64,000 bases of DNA from Colwellia sp. MB3u-41 (GCF_014076845.1 NZ_JACGUT010000084.1:558001-622000); one strand, 5' to 3'. Positions 42,021-52,931 are shown, counted from the stretch's first letter. Made by a program: numbers and translations. Notes: generated by a model from the sequence alone, not told the origin.

Positions 42021-42361
42021 GTAACATCGCTACTGTAGGCCGAAATGGCGTACATGATTATATGCTTGTAAGAGCGAGCGCGATAATATTAACAATATAT
42101 ACGTTAATAATTGCTGGCTTTTTTGTGGTTACCCCAGAAGTTACTTTTGAAACATGGCATGGCTTTTTTAGTTTAATGTCAGTGAAAATTGCAACACTGC
42201 TTGCTCTTTTATCACTTGTAGTACATGCGTGGATTGGTATTTGGCAAGTATTGTCGGATTATATCAAACCAGCATCTTTACGTGGGTCATTACAATTTCT
42301 CTTTTCTGTTACTTTACTAGTCTACCTTGCGGCAGGCTTTTTAATTGTGTGGGGTGTATAA
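42014..42361 (+). CDS. sdhD: Succinate dehydrogenase membrane anchor subunit
   Basis: Second membrane anchor, 115 residues, three helices, with the conserved start VGRNGVHDYMLVRASA and HAWIGIWQVLSDYIKP (quinone-site region). The ATG at 42014 gives the E. coli length exactly and TAGGAG lies just before; another in-frame ATG at 42008 is equally close to it. It overlaps sdhC and abuts sdhA directly. Confidence 0.95.
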   Translation: MVSNIATVGRNGVHDYMLVRASAIILTIYTLIIAGFFVVTPEVTFETWHGFFSLMSVKIATLLALLSLVVHAWIGIWQVLSDYIKPASLRGSLQFLFSVTLLVYLAAGFLIVWGV

Positions 42362-44134
42362 GTGAGCGTTCCAATTCGTGAATTTGACGCTATAGTCATT
42401 GGCGCCGGTGGTGCAGGTATGCGCGCTGCATTAGCTATTTCTGAATCAGGTAAATCTTGTGCCTTGATTTCTAAAGTTTTTCCTACTCGTTCTCATACAG
42501 TATCGGCTCAAGGTGGTATCACTGTTGCGCTAGGTAATGCGCATGAAGATCATTGGGAACAACATATGTACGATACCGTTAAGGGTTCTGATTATATCGG
42601 CGACCAAGACGCTATTGAGTATATGTGTAAAACAGGTCCTGAATCTATTATTGAGTTAGAGAAAATGGGTCTACCTTTTTCTCGTACTGAAGAAGGTAAA
42701 ATTTATCAACGCCCTTTCGGTGGCCAATCTAAAAACTTTGGTGGCGAACAAGCTGCACGTACAGCAGCCGCAGCCGATCGTACTGGTCATGCTTTATTAC
42801 ATTGCTTGTACCAACAAAACGTTAAAAATAAAACTAATGTCTACTCTGAATGGTATGCACTAGATTTAGTTAAAAATAGTGACGGTGCTATTGTTGGTAC
42901 AACCGCTATTTGTATTGAAACAGGCGAGATTGTTTACTTCAAAGCCCGTGCTACGGTATTAGCTACCGGTGGTGCTGGTCGTATCTATGCATCAACAACT
43001 AATGCTCACATCAATACTGGTGACGGCGTTGGCATGGCAGTTCGTGCTGGCATACAGATGCAAGACATGGAAATGTGGCAGTTTCATCCAACAGGAATCG
43101 CCGGTGCAGGTACGCTTGTTACTGAAGGTTGTCGTGGAGAAGGTGGTTACCTACTTAACAAAGATGGCGAGCGTTTCATGGAACGTTACGCACCAAATGC
43201 TAAAGATTTAGCAGGTCGTGACGTAGTTGCTCGTTCTATGATGACAGAGATTCGTGAAGGTCGTGGTTTTGACGGTCCTATGGGTCCGCATCTTAAACTT
43301 AAACTTGATCATTTAGGCCGTGAAACGCTTGAAAAACGTTTACCAGGTGTTTGTGATTTATCGAAAACATTTGCTCACGTAGATCCAGCAGTAGAACCTA
43401 TTCCAGTTATACCAACTTGTCATTATCAGATGGGTGGTGTTCCTTGTAACGTGAATGGCCAAGCGATTAATTTTAATCCAGAAACGGGTAAAGAAACTAT
43501 CGTTGAAGGATTATTTGCCGTTGGTGAAATCGCTTGTGTATCTGTTCATGGTGCAAACCGTTTAGGTGGTAATTCTCTTCTTGATTTAGTGGTCTTTGGT
43601 CGTGCAGCGGGTAATTTCTTAGGCACTTACTTAAATGATACGCAAAGCGGGAAAGATGCCTCTGAGTCTGACTTAGAAGCTTCATTAGCACGTACTAATC
43701 GTTGGGAGTCATCTGTTAAAGGTGGTGAAAGTCCAACTAAAATACGTAAAGACTTGCAAAAATGTATGCAATTTAACTTCTCGGTATTCCGTGAAGGTGA
43801 TGCTATGGCTGAAGGCATGAAAGAGTTGACTGAAATCCGTGAACGTCTTCAGCATGCTAGCCTCGATGACAAGTCTTCAGAATTTAATACGCAACGTATC
43901 GAGTGTTTAGAATTAGACAACTTGATGGAAACGGCTTTTTGTACAGCCAAAGCGTCTAACTTCCGCACTGAATCACGTGGTGCTCATGCGCGCGCAGATT
44001 TTGCTGTTCGTGATGATGAAAACTGGTTGTGCCATAGTATTTATACGCCAGAGACACAAGCTATGTCTAAACGTAAAGTAAATATGGAACCCGTTCACCG
44101 TGAAGCTTTCCCACCGAAAGCCCGCGTATATTAA
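42362..44134 (+). CDS. sdhA: Succinate dehydrogenase flavoprotein subunit
   Basis: Oxidises succinate to fumarate with covalent FAD. The N-terminal dinucleotide fold [16 protein letters not shown] is present, the FAD-linking histidine lies in [10 protein letters not shown], and the substrate-site segments include HPTGIAGAG and the RGEGGYLLN region. 590 residues, family length. It starts with GTG immediately after the sdhD stop. Confidence 0.97.
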   Translation: MSVPIREFDAIVIGAGGAGMRAALAISESGKSCALISKVFPTRSHTVSAQGGITVALGNAHEDHWEQHMYDTVKGSDYIGDQDAIEYMCKTGPESIIELEKMGLPFSRTEEGKIYQRPFGGQSKNFGGEQAARTAAAADRTGHALLHCLYQQNVKNKTNVYSEWYALDLVKNSDGAIVGTTAICIETGEIVYFKARATVLATGGAGRIYASTTNAHINTGDGVGMAVRAGIQMQDMEMWQFHPTGIAGAGTLVTEGCRGEGGYLLNKDGERFMERYAPNAKDLAGRDVVARSMMTEIREGRGFDGPMGPHLKLKLDHLGRETLEKRLPGVCDLSKTFAHVDPAVEPIPVIPTCHYQMGGVPCNVNGQAINFNPETGKETIVEGLFAVGEIACVSVHGANRLGGNSLLDLVVFGRAAGNFLGTYLNDTQSGKDASESDLEASLARTNRWESSVKGGESPTKIRKDLQKCMQFNFSVFREGDAMAEGMKELTEIRERLQHASLDDKSSEFNTQRIECLELDNLMETAFCTAKASNFRTESRGAHARADFAVRDDENWLCHSIYTPETQAMSKRKVNMEPVHREAFPPKARVY

Positions 44135-44147
44135 TAGGAGCATTGCA

Positions 44148-44858
44148 ATGAAACAAATTTTTTCGATTTATCGTTACAACCCTGATGTTGATAATGCACC
44201 TTACATGAAAGATTATGAGCTGGAAATTCCAGAAGGCTCAGATATGATGGTACTTGATGCACTTATTTTATTAAAAGAGCAAGATACTACTATCTCTTTC
44301 CGTCGTTCATGTCGTGAGGGAGTATGTGGCTCTGATGGTATGAATATTAACGGTAAGAATGGTTTAGGTTGTATTACACCATTATCGGCTGTTCCAGCAA
44401 AGAAAATAGTGTTACGCCCTTTACCTGGTTTACCGGTAGTACGTGATTTAGTTATTGATATGACACAGTTCTATAATCAATATGAAAAAATTAAGCCGTT
44501 CTTAATTAATGATGGTAAAAACCCTCCAGCACGTGAGCATCTTCAATCGATTGAAGAGCGGGAAAAGCTTGATGGTTTATATGAGTGTATTTTATGTGCT
44601 TGTTGTTCAACTTCTTGTCCGTCTTTCTGGTGGAACCCAGATAAGTTTATTGGACCAGCAGGTTTGTTGCATGCTTATCGCTTCTTAATTGATAGCCGTG
44701 ATACTGCAACTGAAGAACGTTTAGATGGTTTGCAAGATGCCTACAGCGTATTCCGTTGTCATGGTATTATGAACTGTGTTGATGTTTGTCCAAAAGGATT
44801 AAACCCAACGAAAGCTATCGGCCACATTAAGTCGATGTTGATTTCACGCGCAGTATAA
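44148..44858 (+). CDS. sdhB: Succinate dehydrogenase iron-sulfur subunit
   Basis: Passes electrons from FAD to quinone through three clusters, all visible: [2Fe-2S] ligands in SCREGVCGSDGMNINGKNGLGC (around 55-75), [4Fe-4S] in CILCACCSTSCP and [3Fe-4S] in CHGIMNCVDVCPKGLNP. The ATG at 44148 follows AGGAG and gives 236 residues (E. coli 238). It is the last sdh gene. Confidence 0.97.
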   Translation: MKQIFSIYRYNPDVDNAPYMKDYELEIPEGSDMMVLDALILLKEQDTTISFRRSCREGVCGSDGMNINGKNGLGCITPLSAVPAKKIVLRPLPGLPVVRDLVIDMTQFYNQYEKIKPFLINDGKNPPAREHLQSIEEREKLDGLYECILCACCSTSCPSFWWNPDKFIGPAGLLHAYRFLIDSRDTATEERLDGLQDAYSVFRCHGIMNCVDVCPKGLNPTKAIGHIKSMLISRAV

Positions 44859-44871
44859 AATTAAATAGCAG

Positions 44872-44897
44872 AGTGTTAGATGAAATTATCTAGCACT
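44872..44897 (+). terminator. Hairpin between sdhB and sucA
   Basis: AGTGTTAGAT-GAAATT-ATCTAGCACT, ten-base arms with one wobble, then a T-rich stretch. Possibly partial termination or processing between the sdh and suc parts of the transcript. Confidence 0.5.
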
Positions 44898-45017
44898 TTG
44901 GTGTTTTAAAACAGGAATAGTCATCATTAGCAGATGACAATTAGCTATTAGTCTAGTTGACTTGCTAACGATAATTGTTTATTTTTTTATTGCTTTTATC
45001 CCATAAAGGAACAGGCA

Positions 45018-47825
45018 ATGCCCGAAGGTACAATGAAGGCTTGGTTAGAGTCTTCTCATTTAAGTGGTGCTAACGCTACTTACATTGAAGAATTATACGA
45101 ATCTTATTTGGATAACTCCCAATCTGTTTCTGCAGAATGGCGAACGTTATTCCAACAACTTCCAAAAATTGAAGGTGCTGACTTAGAATTCAGGCACTCT
45201 GAAATCCGCAATGAATTTAAAGAATTAGCTAAGCAATCCCATAAAACTGTTGTTGTTTCTGGTAGTAGTGATGCCAAACAAGTTAAAGTTTTACAGCTAA
45301 TTAATGCTTTTCGTTTTCGTGGACATCAAAATGCTAACCTTGACCCATTAGGTTTGTGGAAGCGAGATAAGGTACGCGATTTACAACTGTCGCATCATGA
45401 ACTTTCAGAAAATGACTTTGATACCGAGTTCAACGTCGGCTCATTTGCTACTTCTCAAGATGCGATGAAGTTAGGTGACTTATACAATGCCCTTAAAACT
45501 ACCTATTGTGGTTCTATCGGTGCTGAATATATGCACATTACTGACACCGATGAAAAACGTTGGATCCAACAACGTTTAGAGTCTGTTCAGTCGCAAGCAA
45601 AATTTTCTGTCGACCAAAAAGAAGAAATTCTTAAAGGTCTTATCGCTGCCGATGGTATTTGTAAATACCTTGGGGCTAAGTTTCCAGGCGCTAAACGTTT
45701 CTCCCTTGAAGGTGGTGATGCGTTAATACCTATGCTAAAAGAGCTTATTACTCGTGCTGGTACGCAAGGCACTAAAGAAGTTGTTATTGGTATGGCTCAC
45801 CGTGGCCGCTTAAATGTCTTAGTTAACGTGATGGGTAAAAATCCATCAAAGTTATTTGACGAGTTTGGCGGTAAACACGATGAAATTTTATCTTCAGGTG
45901 ATGTTAAATATCACCAAGGTTATTCATCCGATTTTGTAACGCCTGGTGGCAATGTTCATTTAGCTTTGGCCTTTAACCCATCGCATCTAGAAATTGTTAA
46001 CCCTGTTGTTATTGGCTCAGTCCGGGCACGTCAAGACAGACGTGGTGATAAAGTCGGTGATACGGTTCTTCCGGTTACTATTCATGGTGACGCTGCTATT
46101 GCCGGTCAGGGTGTGGTTCAAGAAACTTTTAATATGTCACAAGCACGTGCATTTAAAGTGGGCGGAACGATACGTATCGTTGTCAATAATCAGGTTGGGT
46201 TTACAACGTCTAATCCTGCAGATACGCGCAGTGGTGAATATTGTACTGAAATAGCAAAAATGGTTTCAGCTCCGATTCTTCATGTTAATGGCGATGACCC
46301 AGAAGCTGTTATCTTGGCTACACAAATTGCCCTTGATTATCGCAACGAATTTAAGCGTGATGTCGTTATCGACCTTGTTTGCTACCGTCGTCATGGTCAC
46401 AATGAAGCTGATGAGCCTAGTGCAACGCAGCCATTGATGTACAAAAAAATTAAAAAACATCCAACACCTCGTCAGTTATATGCCCAGCGACTTGACACGG
46501 AAGGTTCAATTAACCTCGAACAGTCGAATGAATTATCGATGTATTATCGTAAGTTACTTGACGAAGGCCAGTGTACCGTTGAGCAATGGCGACCAATGAC
46601 TGAACATTCAGTTGATTGGTCACCATACATCGGCCATAACTGGGATGATGATTACGAGAAAGAAATTTCTATTGAGAAGTTAAAAGAACTTGCAGGGACA
46701 CTCTCAACATATCCTGAATCTCATCCTGTGCAAGGTCGTGTCAAGAAAATATACGACGACCGTGTTAAAATGGCATCGGGAGAGAAATTACTCGACTGGG
46801 GTATGGCTGAGAACTTAGCTTATGCATCTGTTGTTGACCTAGGTAAGCGTGTTCGTATTACCGGACAAGATTCTGGTCGTGGCACTTTTTTCCACCGTCA
46901 CGCTGTTCTTCATAACCAAGAAGATTCAAGCAAGTACTTACCTTTAAAAAACATTCGTGAAGGTCAAGGTCCATTTGATATCCATGACTCAGTCTTGTCT
47001 GAAGTATCAGTGGTCGCTTTTGAATACGGTTATACCACAGCAGAACCTGCTGGTTTAACTATTTGGGAAGCACAATTTGGCGACTTTGCTAACTGTGCAC
47101 AAGTAGTATTTGATCAATTCATTAGTTCTGGTGAGCAAAAGTGGGGTCGCTTGTGTGGTTTAACTATGTTGTTACCACATGGCTATGAAGGTCAAGGTCC
47201 AGAACATTCATCAGCACGTTTAGAGCGTTTCTTACAACTCTGTGCTGATCACAATATGCAAGTTTGTGTGCCGTCAACGCCTGCGCAAGTATTTAATATG
47301 CTTCGTCGTCAAGTCGTACGTCCAATGCGTCGCCCTTTAATTGTTATGTCACCTAAATCATTATTACGACATCCTTTAGCTGTTTCTTCATTAGAAGAAC
47401 TTTCGACGGGTGTTTTCCATAATGTTATTGGTGAAATTGACGATATCGACCCTAAAAAAGTTGAACGTGTTGTATTTTGTAGTGGTAAGGTTTACTACGA
47501 ATTACTTGACCAGCGTCGCAAGAGTGAGCAAGACAATGTTGTCATCATTCGAATCGAACAACTGTATCCATTTCCAGAAGAAGAGCTGCAAGCAGAGTTG
47601 GCGAAATACCAGCATGTGAAGCAATTCGTTTGGTGCCAGGAAGAGCCGCAAAACCAAGGTGCATGGTATTGTTCACAGCATCATTTTAGAGCGGCAATAC
47701 CTGAAAGTACTTATTTGACATATGCAGGTCGCAAGGCTTCTGCAGCACCAGCTGTAGGTTATATGTCTGTCCATGTAAAAGAACAACAAGCGCTAGTCAA
47801 TGACGCGCTATCTGTTGAAGACTAG
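45018..47825 (+). CDS. sucA: 2-oxoglutarate dehydrogenase E1 component
   Basis: Thiamine-diphosphate decarboxylase of the 2-oxoglutarate dehydrogenase complex. 935 residues, family length. It has the N-terminal E2-binding segment (SSHLSGANATYIEELYESYL), the active-site region (VVIGMAHRGRLNVLVNVMGK and FNPSHLEIVNPVVIG), and the ThDP/Mg motif region (IHGDAAIAGQGVVQE ... NNQVGFTTS). A transketolase-like C-terminal half follows. It starts with AAAGGA upstream and is followed by sucB after 19 bases. Confidence 0.97.
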   Translation: MPEGTMKAWLESSHLSGANATYIEELYESYLDNSQSVSAEWRTLFQQLPKIEGADLEFRHSEIRNEFKELAKQSHKTVVVSGSSDAKQVKVLQLINAFRFRGHQNANLDPLGLWKRDKVRDLQLSHHELSENDFDTEFNVGSFATSQDAMKLGDLYNALKTTYCGSIGAEYMHITDTDEKRWIQQRLESVQSQAKFSVDQKEEILKGLIAADGICKYLGAKFPGAKRFSLEGGDALIPMLKELITRAGTQGTKEVVIGMAHRGRLNVLVNVMGKNPSKLFDEFGGKHDEILSSGDVKYHQGYSSDFVTPGGNVHLALAFNPSHLEIVNPVVIGSVRARQDRRGDKVGDTVLPVTIHGDAAIAGQGVVQETFNMSQARAFKVGGTIRIVVNNQVGFTTSNPADTRSGEYCTEIAKMVSAPILHVNGDDPEAVILATQIALDYRNEFKRDVVIDLVCYRRHGHNEADEPSATQPLMYKKIKKHPTPRQLYAQRLDTEGSINLEQSNELSMYYRKLLDEGQCTVEQWRPMTEHSVDWSPYIGHNWDDDYEKEISIEKLKELAGTLSTYPESHPVQGRVKKIYDDRVKMASGEKLLDWGMAENLAYASVVDLGKRVRITGQDSGRGTFFHRHAVLHNQEDSSKYLPLKNIREGQGPFDIHDSVLSEVSVVAFEYGYTTAEPAGLTIWEAQFGDFANCAQVVFDQFISSGEQKWGRLCGLTMLLPHGYEGQGPEHSSARLERFLQLCADHNMQVCVPSTPAQVFNMLRRQVVRPMRRPLIVMSPKSLLRHPLAVSSLEELSTGVFHNVIGEIDDIDPKKVERVVFCSGKVYYELLDQRRKSEQDNVVIIRIEQLYPFPEEELQAELAKYQHVKQFVWCQEEPQNQGAWYCSQHHFRAAIPESTYLTYAGRKASAAPAVGYMSVHVKEQQALVNDALSVED

Positions 47826-47844
47826 TGAGTAAGGAATAAAATAA

Positions 47845-49320
47845 ATGACCACCGAAATTAAGGTTCCCGTTTTACCTGAATCAGTTGCTGACGCAACCGT
47901 AGCTACTTGGCATGTACAAGTAGGTGATAAAGTTTCACGTGACCAAGTATTAGTAGATATTGAAACTGACAAAGTCGTGCTTGAAGTACAAGCCGTCGTT
48001 GATGGCGTAATCACTGAAATTTCTCAAGTTGAAGGCGCAACAGTATTAGGCGAGCAAGTTATTGCTATCCTTACTGAAGGCGACGCATCAGCTGATATTT
48101 CAGCTCCTGCAAAGCCTGCAGCTTCAGCTCCAGCGGCAACAGCAGTAAAAGTTATCGACATTATTGTACCGGTTTTACCTGAATCTGTTGCTGATGCAAC
48201 GGTTGCAACTTGGCATGTTGCGGAAGGCGATACGGTTTCTGTTGACCAAAACTTGGTTGATATTGAAACGGATAAAGTGGTACTCGAAGTTGTTGCTCAA
48301 GACAATGGCGTGATTGGTAAAATCATTCATGTTGAAGGCGATACGGTATTAGGTTCACAAGTTATTGGTCAACTAAATGCGGGGGCAACAACTAGCGCTC
48401 CTGCTGCAACTGCAGAAGAAGCAATCAGCTCTGACGAATTAGCGAGTCCTTCAGTACGTCGTTTAATGACGGAAAAAGGCTTAACTGCTGCTGATGTTTC
48501 AGGTACAGGTAAAGGCGGACGCATTTCTAAAGAAGATGTTGAAGCGGCTATGAATAAACCTGCTGCTGCACCTGTAGCAAAAGCTGCTGCTCCAGCTCCT
48601 GTTGTTCAAGATCTAGGTGAACGTACTCAAAAGCGTGTGCCAATGACACGTTTACGTAAAACGATTGCGAAGCGTCTATTAGAAGCTAAAAACTCAACAG
48701 CAATGCTAACGACGTTTAACGAAGTTAACATGAAGCCAATCATGGATCTTCGTAAACAATACAAAGATTTGTTCGAGAAAACACATGATACACGTTTAGG
48801 TTTTATGTCGTTTTATGTTAAAGCTGTTACTGAAGCATTGAAACGTTTCCCAGCGGTAAATGCTTCAATCGATGGTGATGATATTGTTTATCATAACTTT
48901 TTTGATATATCTATTGCTGTTTCTACACCGCGTGGCTTAGTTACACCTGTTTTACGTGATGCTGACCAATTAGGTATGGCCGCTATTGAGAATGGTATCC
49001 GTGGCTTAGCAATCAAAGGTCGTGACGGTAAGCTTTCAATTGAAGATATGACAGGTGGTAATTTTACGATTACTAACGGTGGTGTTTTTGGTTCATTACT
49101 TTCAACACCAATCTTAAATTTACCGCAAGCGGCTATTTTAGGAATGCATAAAATCCAAGACAGACCAATGGCTGTTAACGGAAAAGTTGAAATACTCCCT
49201 ATGATGTACTTAGCACTTTCTTACGACCATCGTTTAATTGATGGTAAAGAATCTGTTGGTTTCTTAGTGGCAATTAAAGACTTGTTAGAAGATCCAACTC
49301 GTCTACTTCTTGATATTTAA
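47845..49320 (+). CDS. sucB: Dihydrolipoyl succinyltransferase (E2) with two lipoyl domains
   Basis: Core of the 2-oxoglutarate dehydrogenase complex. Residues 1-~77 and ~102-178 are two lipoyl domains, each with the lipoylated lysine in ETDKVVLEV (K43 and K144). An Ala/Pro linker, a peripheral-subunit-binding domain ([27 protein letters not shown]) and the catalytic domain with SYDHRLIDG near the end follow. E. coli SucB has only one lipoyl domain, so the 491-residue length is explained by a duplication. Confidence 0.96.
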   Translation: MTTEIKVPVLPESVADATVATWHVQVGDKVSRDQVLVDIETDKVVLEVQAVVDGVITEISQVEGATVLGEQVIAILTEGDASADISAPAKPAASAPAATAVKVIDIIVPVLPESVADATVATWHVAEGDTVSVDQNLVDIETDKVVLEVVAQDNGVIGKIIHVEGDTVLGSQVIGQLNAGATTSAPAATAEEAISSDELASPSVRRLMTEKGLTAADVSGTGKGGRISKEDVEAAMNKPAAAPVAKAAAPAPVVQDLGERTQKRVPMTRLRKTIAKRLLEAKNSTAMLTTFNEVNMKPIMDLRKQYKDLFEKTHDTRLGFMSFYVKAVTEALKRFPAVNASIDGDDIVYHNFFDISIAVSTPRGLVTPVLRDADQLGMAAIENGIRGLAIKGRDGKLSIEDMTGGNFTITNGGVFGSLLSTPILNLPQAAILGMHKIQDRPMAVNGKVEILPMMYLALSYDHRLIDGKESVGFLVAIKDLLEDPTRLLLDI

Positions 49321-49358
49321 TTGAGAATAATTAACCTTTCGATTTAGACTATAGTATT

Positions 49359-49388
49359 AGCTCTAGGGGCTTTGTTCCTTAGAGCTTT
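49359..49388 (+). terminator. Terminator-like hairpin after sucB
   Basis: AGCTCTA...(loop)...TAGAGCT with a T-rich 3' side, about 40 bases after sucB and 130 before sucC. May partly separate sucAB from sucCD. Confidence 0.6.
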
Positions 49389-49516
49389 TATATTATAATC
49401 CATCGACTTTTTTCGATGATAGCAACTTTTTATTTATATATATGATTAAGACTTTTACTTATATTTATAATTAAGAACAGCTGTCATTATCATTCACAGA
49501 TAAATGGAAATACACC

Positions 49517-50683
49517 ATGAATTTGCATGAGTATCAAGCGAAACAATTATTCGCTGAATATGGTTTACCAGTTTCTGAAGGTTTCGCTTGCGATACACCT
49601 CAGGAAGCGGCAGAAGCGGCTGATAAAATCGGCGGCACTATGTGGGTTGTTAAAACTCAAGTACACGCGGGCGGTCGCGGTAAAGCTGGCGGCGTTAAGC
49701 TAGTTAAATCTAAGCAAGAAATTAAAGACTTCGCTCAAAACTGGTTAGGTAAGAACTTAGTGACTTACCAAACTGACGCAAACGGTCAGCCAGTAGCAAA
49801 AATTTTAGTAGAAAGCTGTACAGATATTGCTAACGAATTATACCTTGGTGCTGTTGTTGACCGCGCAAGTCGTAAAGTCGTATTCATGGCCTCTACTGAA
49901 GGCGGTGTTGATATTGAGAAAATTGCTGAAGAGACTCCTGAGTTAATTCATCAAGCTGAAATCGATCCACTTGTTGGCGCTCAACCTTACCAAGCACGTG
50001 AATTAGGCTTCAAGTTAGGTTTAAACCCAACGCAAATGAAGCAATTTGTTAAGATCTTTTTAGGTCTTGCAAAAATGTTTGAAGATTTCGATTTCGCCTT
50101 ATTAGAAATTAACCCGTTAGTTATTACTGATGAAGGTAATCTTCACTGTTTAGATGGCAAAATTGGTATCGATGGTAATGCTTTATACCGTCAACCTAAA
50201 ATGCGCGCGTTCCACGATCCATCTCAAGAAGATGAACGTGAAGCTCATGCAGCACGCTTTGAATTAAACTACGTAGCCTTAGACGGTAACGTTGGTTGTA
50301 TGGTTAACGGTGCAGGCTTAGCAATGGGTACTATGGATATCGTAAATCTACACGGCGGCAAGCCAGCTAACTTCTTAGATGTTGGCGGCGGAGCGACGAA
50401 AGAACGTGTTTCTGAAGCATTCAAAATCATTCTTTCTGACGACAACGTTAAAGCTGTTTTAGTTAACATCTTTGGCGGCATCGTACGTTGTGACATGATT
50501 GCTGAAGGTATTATTGGCGCGGTTAAAGAAGTAGGCGTTAAAGTACCAGTTGTAGTACGTTTAGAAGGTACTAATGCTGAATTAGGTCGTGAAGTTCTTA
50601 AAAACTCTGGCTTAGATATCATTGCTGCTGAGTCATTAACTGATGCAGCGACAAAAGTTGTAGCAGCTGCGGAGGGCAAATAA
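49517..50683 (+). CDS. sucC: Succinyl-CoA synthetase beta subunit (ADP-forming)
   Basis: ATP-grasp subunit, 388 residues, exactly the family length. Conserved start [19 protein letters not shown], nucleotide-site segment [27 protein letters not shown], and the C-terminal ligase part ([26 protein letters not shown]). The stop overlaps the sucD start (TAATG). Confidence 0.97.
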   Translation: MNLHEYQAKQLFAEYGLPVSEGFACDTPQEAAEAADKIGGTMWVVKTQVHAGGRGKAGGVKLVKSKQEIKDFAQNWLGKNLVTYQTDANGQPVAKILVESCTDIANELYLGAVVDRASRKVVFMASTEGGVDIEKIAEETPELIHQAEIDPLVGAQPYQARELGFKLGLNPTQMKQFVKIFLGLAKMFEDFDFALLEINPLVITDEGNLHCLDGKIGIDGNALYRQPKMRAFHDPSQEDEREAHAARFELNYVALDGNVGCMVNGAGLAMGTMDIVNLHGGKPANFLDVGGGATKERVSEAFKIILSDDNVKAVLVNIFGGIVRCDMIAEGIIGAVKEVGVKVPVVVRLEGTNAELGREVLKNSGLDIIAAESLTDAATKVVAAAEGK

Positions 50684-51555
50684 TGTCTATCTTAATTAAC
50701 AAAGATACTAAAGTAATCTGTCAAGGTTTCACTGGTGGTCAAGGTACATTCCATTCAGAACAAGCACTTGAGTACGGTACACAAATGGTTGGTGGCGTAA
50801 GCCCAGGTAAAGGCGGTCAAACGCATTTAGGCCTACCAGTATTTAATACAGTACGTGAAGCAGTAGCAGCAACTGGCGCAACAGCAACAGTTATCTACGT
50901 TCCAGCTCCGTTTTGTAAAGATGCAATTTTAGAAGCTATTGATGCGGGCATTACACTTATCGTTACGATTACTGAAGGTATTCCAACTTTAGATATGGTT
51001 GACGTTAAAGCTAAGCTTGATCAATCTGGCGTTCGTATGATCGGTCCTAACTGTCCTGGCGTTATTACTCCAGGCGAAACTAAGATTGGTATCATGCCTG
51101 GTCATATCCATTTACCAGGTAAAGTAGGTATTGTTTCACGTTCTGGTACGCTTACGTACGAAGCCGTTAAGCAAACAACTGATGCTGGTTTTGGCCAATC
51201 TACTTGTGTAGGTATTGGTGGTGACCCTATCCCAGGTACTAACTTCATCGACGTATTGGAAATGTTCCAAAACGATCCACAAACTGAAGCAATCGTAATG
51301 ATTGGTGAAATTGGCGGAACTGCTGAAGAAGAAGCTGCTGAATACATCAAAGCACACGTTACTAAACCTGTTGTATCTTACATTGCTGGTGTTACTGCAC
51401 CAGAAGGTAAGCGTATGGGTCACGCTGGCGCGATTATCGCCGGTGGTAAAGGTACTGCTGATGAAAAATTTGCAGCATTAGAAGCGGCCGGTGTTAAAAC
51501 TGTTCGTTCTTTAGCTGATATCGGCGTAGCACTTAAAGAGAAAACAGGTTGGTAG
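50683..51555 (+). CDS. sucD: Succinyl-CoA synthetase alpha subunit
   Basis: CoA-binding subunit of 290 residues carrying the phosphorylated histidine in [14 protein letters not shown]. Rossmann segment [13 protein letters not shown] and [13 protein letters not shown] are present. It overlaps sucC by one base and ends in a strong palindromic terminator; core genes stop here and accessory DNA begins. Confidence 0.97.
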   Translation: MSILINKDTKVICQGFTGGQGTFHSEQALEYGTQMVGGVSPGKGGQTHLGLPVFNTVREAVAATGATATVIYVPAPFCKDAILEAIDAGITLIVTITEGIPTLDMVDVKAKLDQSGVRMIGPNCPGVITPGETKIGIMPGHIHLPGKVGIVSRSGTLTYEAVKQTTDAGFGQSTCVGIGGDPIPGTNFIDVLEMFQNDPQTEAIVMIGEIGGTAEEEAAEYIKAHVTKPVVSYIAGVTAPEGKRMGHAGAIIAGGKGTADEKFAALEAAGVKTVRSLADIGVALKEKTGW

Positions 51556-51585
51556 GCTAATGCTTACAACTTGTAATTCTTAATA

Positions 51586-51612
51586 AAAACCCGCTAGCTA
51601 GCGGGTTTTTTG
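51586..51612. terminator. Bidirectional terminator after sucD
   Basis: AAAACCCGCTAGCTAGCGGGTTTTTT, a GC-rich near-perfect palindrome with A and T tracts, serving sucD forward and the TIR/winged-helix locus in reverse. Confidence 0.92.
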
Positions 51613-51628
51613 TTTAATAATATGAATT

Positions 51629-51964
51629 CTATATATTTTTAATCTGCGGATTAAATCCGCCAAACTGTTGTTGGGGTTGCTGAGTTTGTTGCCTTGCCTG
51701 TTCCTCTTCAAGCCTAATTATCTCATCTAGTCTTTGTTCGTTTTCTAATAAATACTCAATACCACCATTTGTAATTGTGAAGCCATATCCACTATTACCG
51801 TTATAGTCTTCGGTGATCATTCTAGATATATAGCCTATTCGAGTTAGTTTTATCAAGGCTATTTGAAGCTGGGCTTCTGTGAATGGAAGTGCTTTTTGCT
51901 CTATATCCCAAAAAAACATACCATTTACTGTTGTCGTATGAGTAGATAATAGCTCGGATAACAA
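51629..51964 (-). CDS. Winged-helix-like segment downstream of and in frame with the TIR gene
   Basis: 111 residues if started at the TTG at 51964. The first ~80 residues look like a winged-helix domain (AQLQIALIKLTRIGYISRM, then a wing-like NGNSGYGFTITNGGIEYLL). A Glu/Gln-rich tail (EEEQARQQTQQPQQQFGG) follows. It has no usual start codon with a ribosome site. The reading frame continues upstream without interruption (…YSINDKSLR) to the TAA that ends the TIR gene, in the same frame. It may therefore be the C-terminal domain of a protein split by that stop, or be made by read-through. No family could be named. Confidence 0.55.
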   Translation of the reverse strand: MLSELLSTHTTTVNGMFFWDIEQKALPFTEAQLQIALIKLTRIGYISRMITEDYNGNSGYGFTITNGGIEYLLENEQRLDEIIRLEEEQARQQTQQPQQQFGGFNPQIKNI

Positions 51965-51991
51965 ACGGAGAGATTTGTCATTTATTGAGTA

Positions 51992-52507
51992 TTAGCTTTT
52001 GGAAACCTTAGGAGACAACACTTTATCTGTGGCAAAACTTTTTGTAAATGCTCCTTGCTGCTTCATTTGAGTAGCTATTTTTATACAAGCAGCATTCACA
52101 GCACAATCTAAATTTGTATCACTTCTATTTATATCAAAGCCAAGAGTATTGATTCCAGCTAAGTCACTGGCAATATATAGTTCGGTATTACGTGGTTTTA
52201 GAATGAAACAACGTTCTTTACCAAGTGAACCTATAAATAAGCCTAATTCAAAAAGAACATTATCTCTCACCGTTGGTTGGTTTTTTCCTCTCATAGTGAC
52301 CACATCATCGGGAGAAAAAACAAATAGTGCATAATCAACGTTATCAGCTTTTGTCATTAAAGAGCTCAAAGTGTCAGTTCCAGCTTTGTCAAATATGTTT
52401 GGCCAAACGGATACTTCAGCGGAGTAATCTAATGCTACGTTACATGCATTAGCTATATCTATACTATCGCTTGATGACCCAATGAAAATTCTAGGTTTGC
52501 TTTCCAT
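51992..52507 (-). CDS. TIR-like nucleotide-binding protein (CAP12/PycTIR-type, PF10137-like)
   Basis: 171 residues. The first ~150 closely fit the predicted nucleotide-binding TIR-like family: RIFIGSSSDSIDIA at the N terminus, FVFSPDDVVTMRG, then RDNVLFELGLFIGSLGKERCF with Glu87 in the usual NADase catalytic position, and FILKPRN. Domains of this type act as NAD-degrading effectors in CBASS and Pycsar phage defence, but no cyclase, STING or SAVED gene is near. After ~20 non-conserved residues it ends in TAA, and the winged-helix-like frame continues in phase. The ribosome site is weak. A defence role is inference. Confidence 0.8.
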   Translation of the reverse strand: MESKPRIFIGSSSDSIDIANACNVALDYSAEVSVWPNIFDKAGTDTLSSLMTKADNVDYALFVFSPDDVVTMRGKNQPTVRDNVLFELGLFIGSLGKERCFILKPRNTELYIASDLAGINTLGFDINRSDTNLDCAVNAACIKIATQMKQQGAFTKSFATDKVLSPKVSKS

Positions 52508-52580
52508 TTATATTACGCCTATAACTTTTAATGATCCAACTTTCTTAATGTTAACAACTTATTTAGTTTAATTATACTGT

Positions 52581-52770
52581 ACATTGTCGCGGTGGCGACG
52601 ACACCCAAAGGGAGGCTGACGCCGACCTCCCTCTGGACTCCCTCGGCACTGCTAATCAAGTGTTATCCTATATTCAAGGTAATATCTTAGACGTAACAGC
52701 GCTGATGGCACATCCATGTGCCGACATCGCTTTGTTCATCATCCCTGATGAACATACGTGAATATTACCT
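52581..52770. repeat. Hairpin repeat, copy A
   Basis: Begins with TGTCGCGGTGGCGACGACACCCAA, here 52584 on, and ends ACGTGAATATT. Inside are two perfect stems: GGCACAT-CC-ATGTGCC (52707-52722) and TGTTCATCA-TCCC-TGATGAACA (52733-52754). A conserved GACGTA(A/C)CAGCGCTGATG block links them. Copy B shows the same order, so it is a true repeat unit and not chance stems. Confidence 0.6.
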
Positions 52771-52931
52771 TTCATTTCGGAACTTGATTCAAGCAGACTT
52801 GGTGCGCGTTGGTAGGGTGGGGGGGAGCTACCGTCATTCCGTAAGTCTCTTGTACGGAATCTAGTCCAGTAAAACGGTGAACCTTGAATAAATAGTGTCA
52901 GGGTAAAATTAATTAGCGTACGTTATTCATG

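Noticed and set aside
51136-51423. Reverse frames inside sucD and many long frames opposite topA, pnp, infB and the Ig-like gene
   Set aside because: They are shadows of strongly supported genes on the other strand or in other frames.
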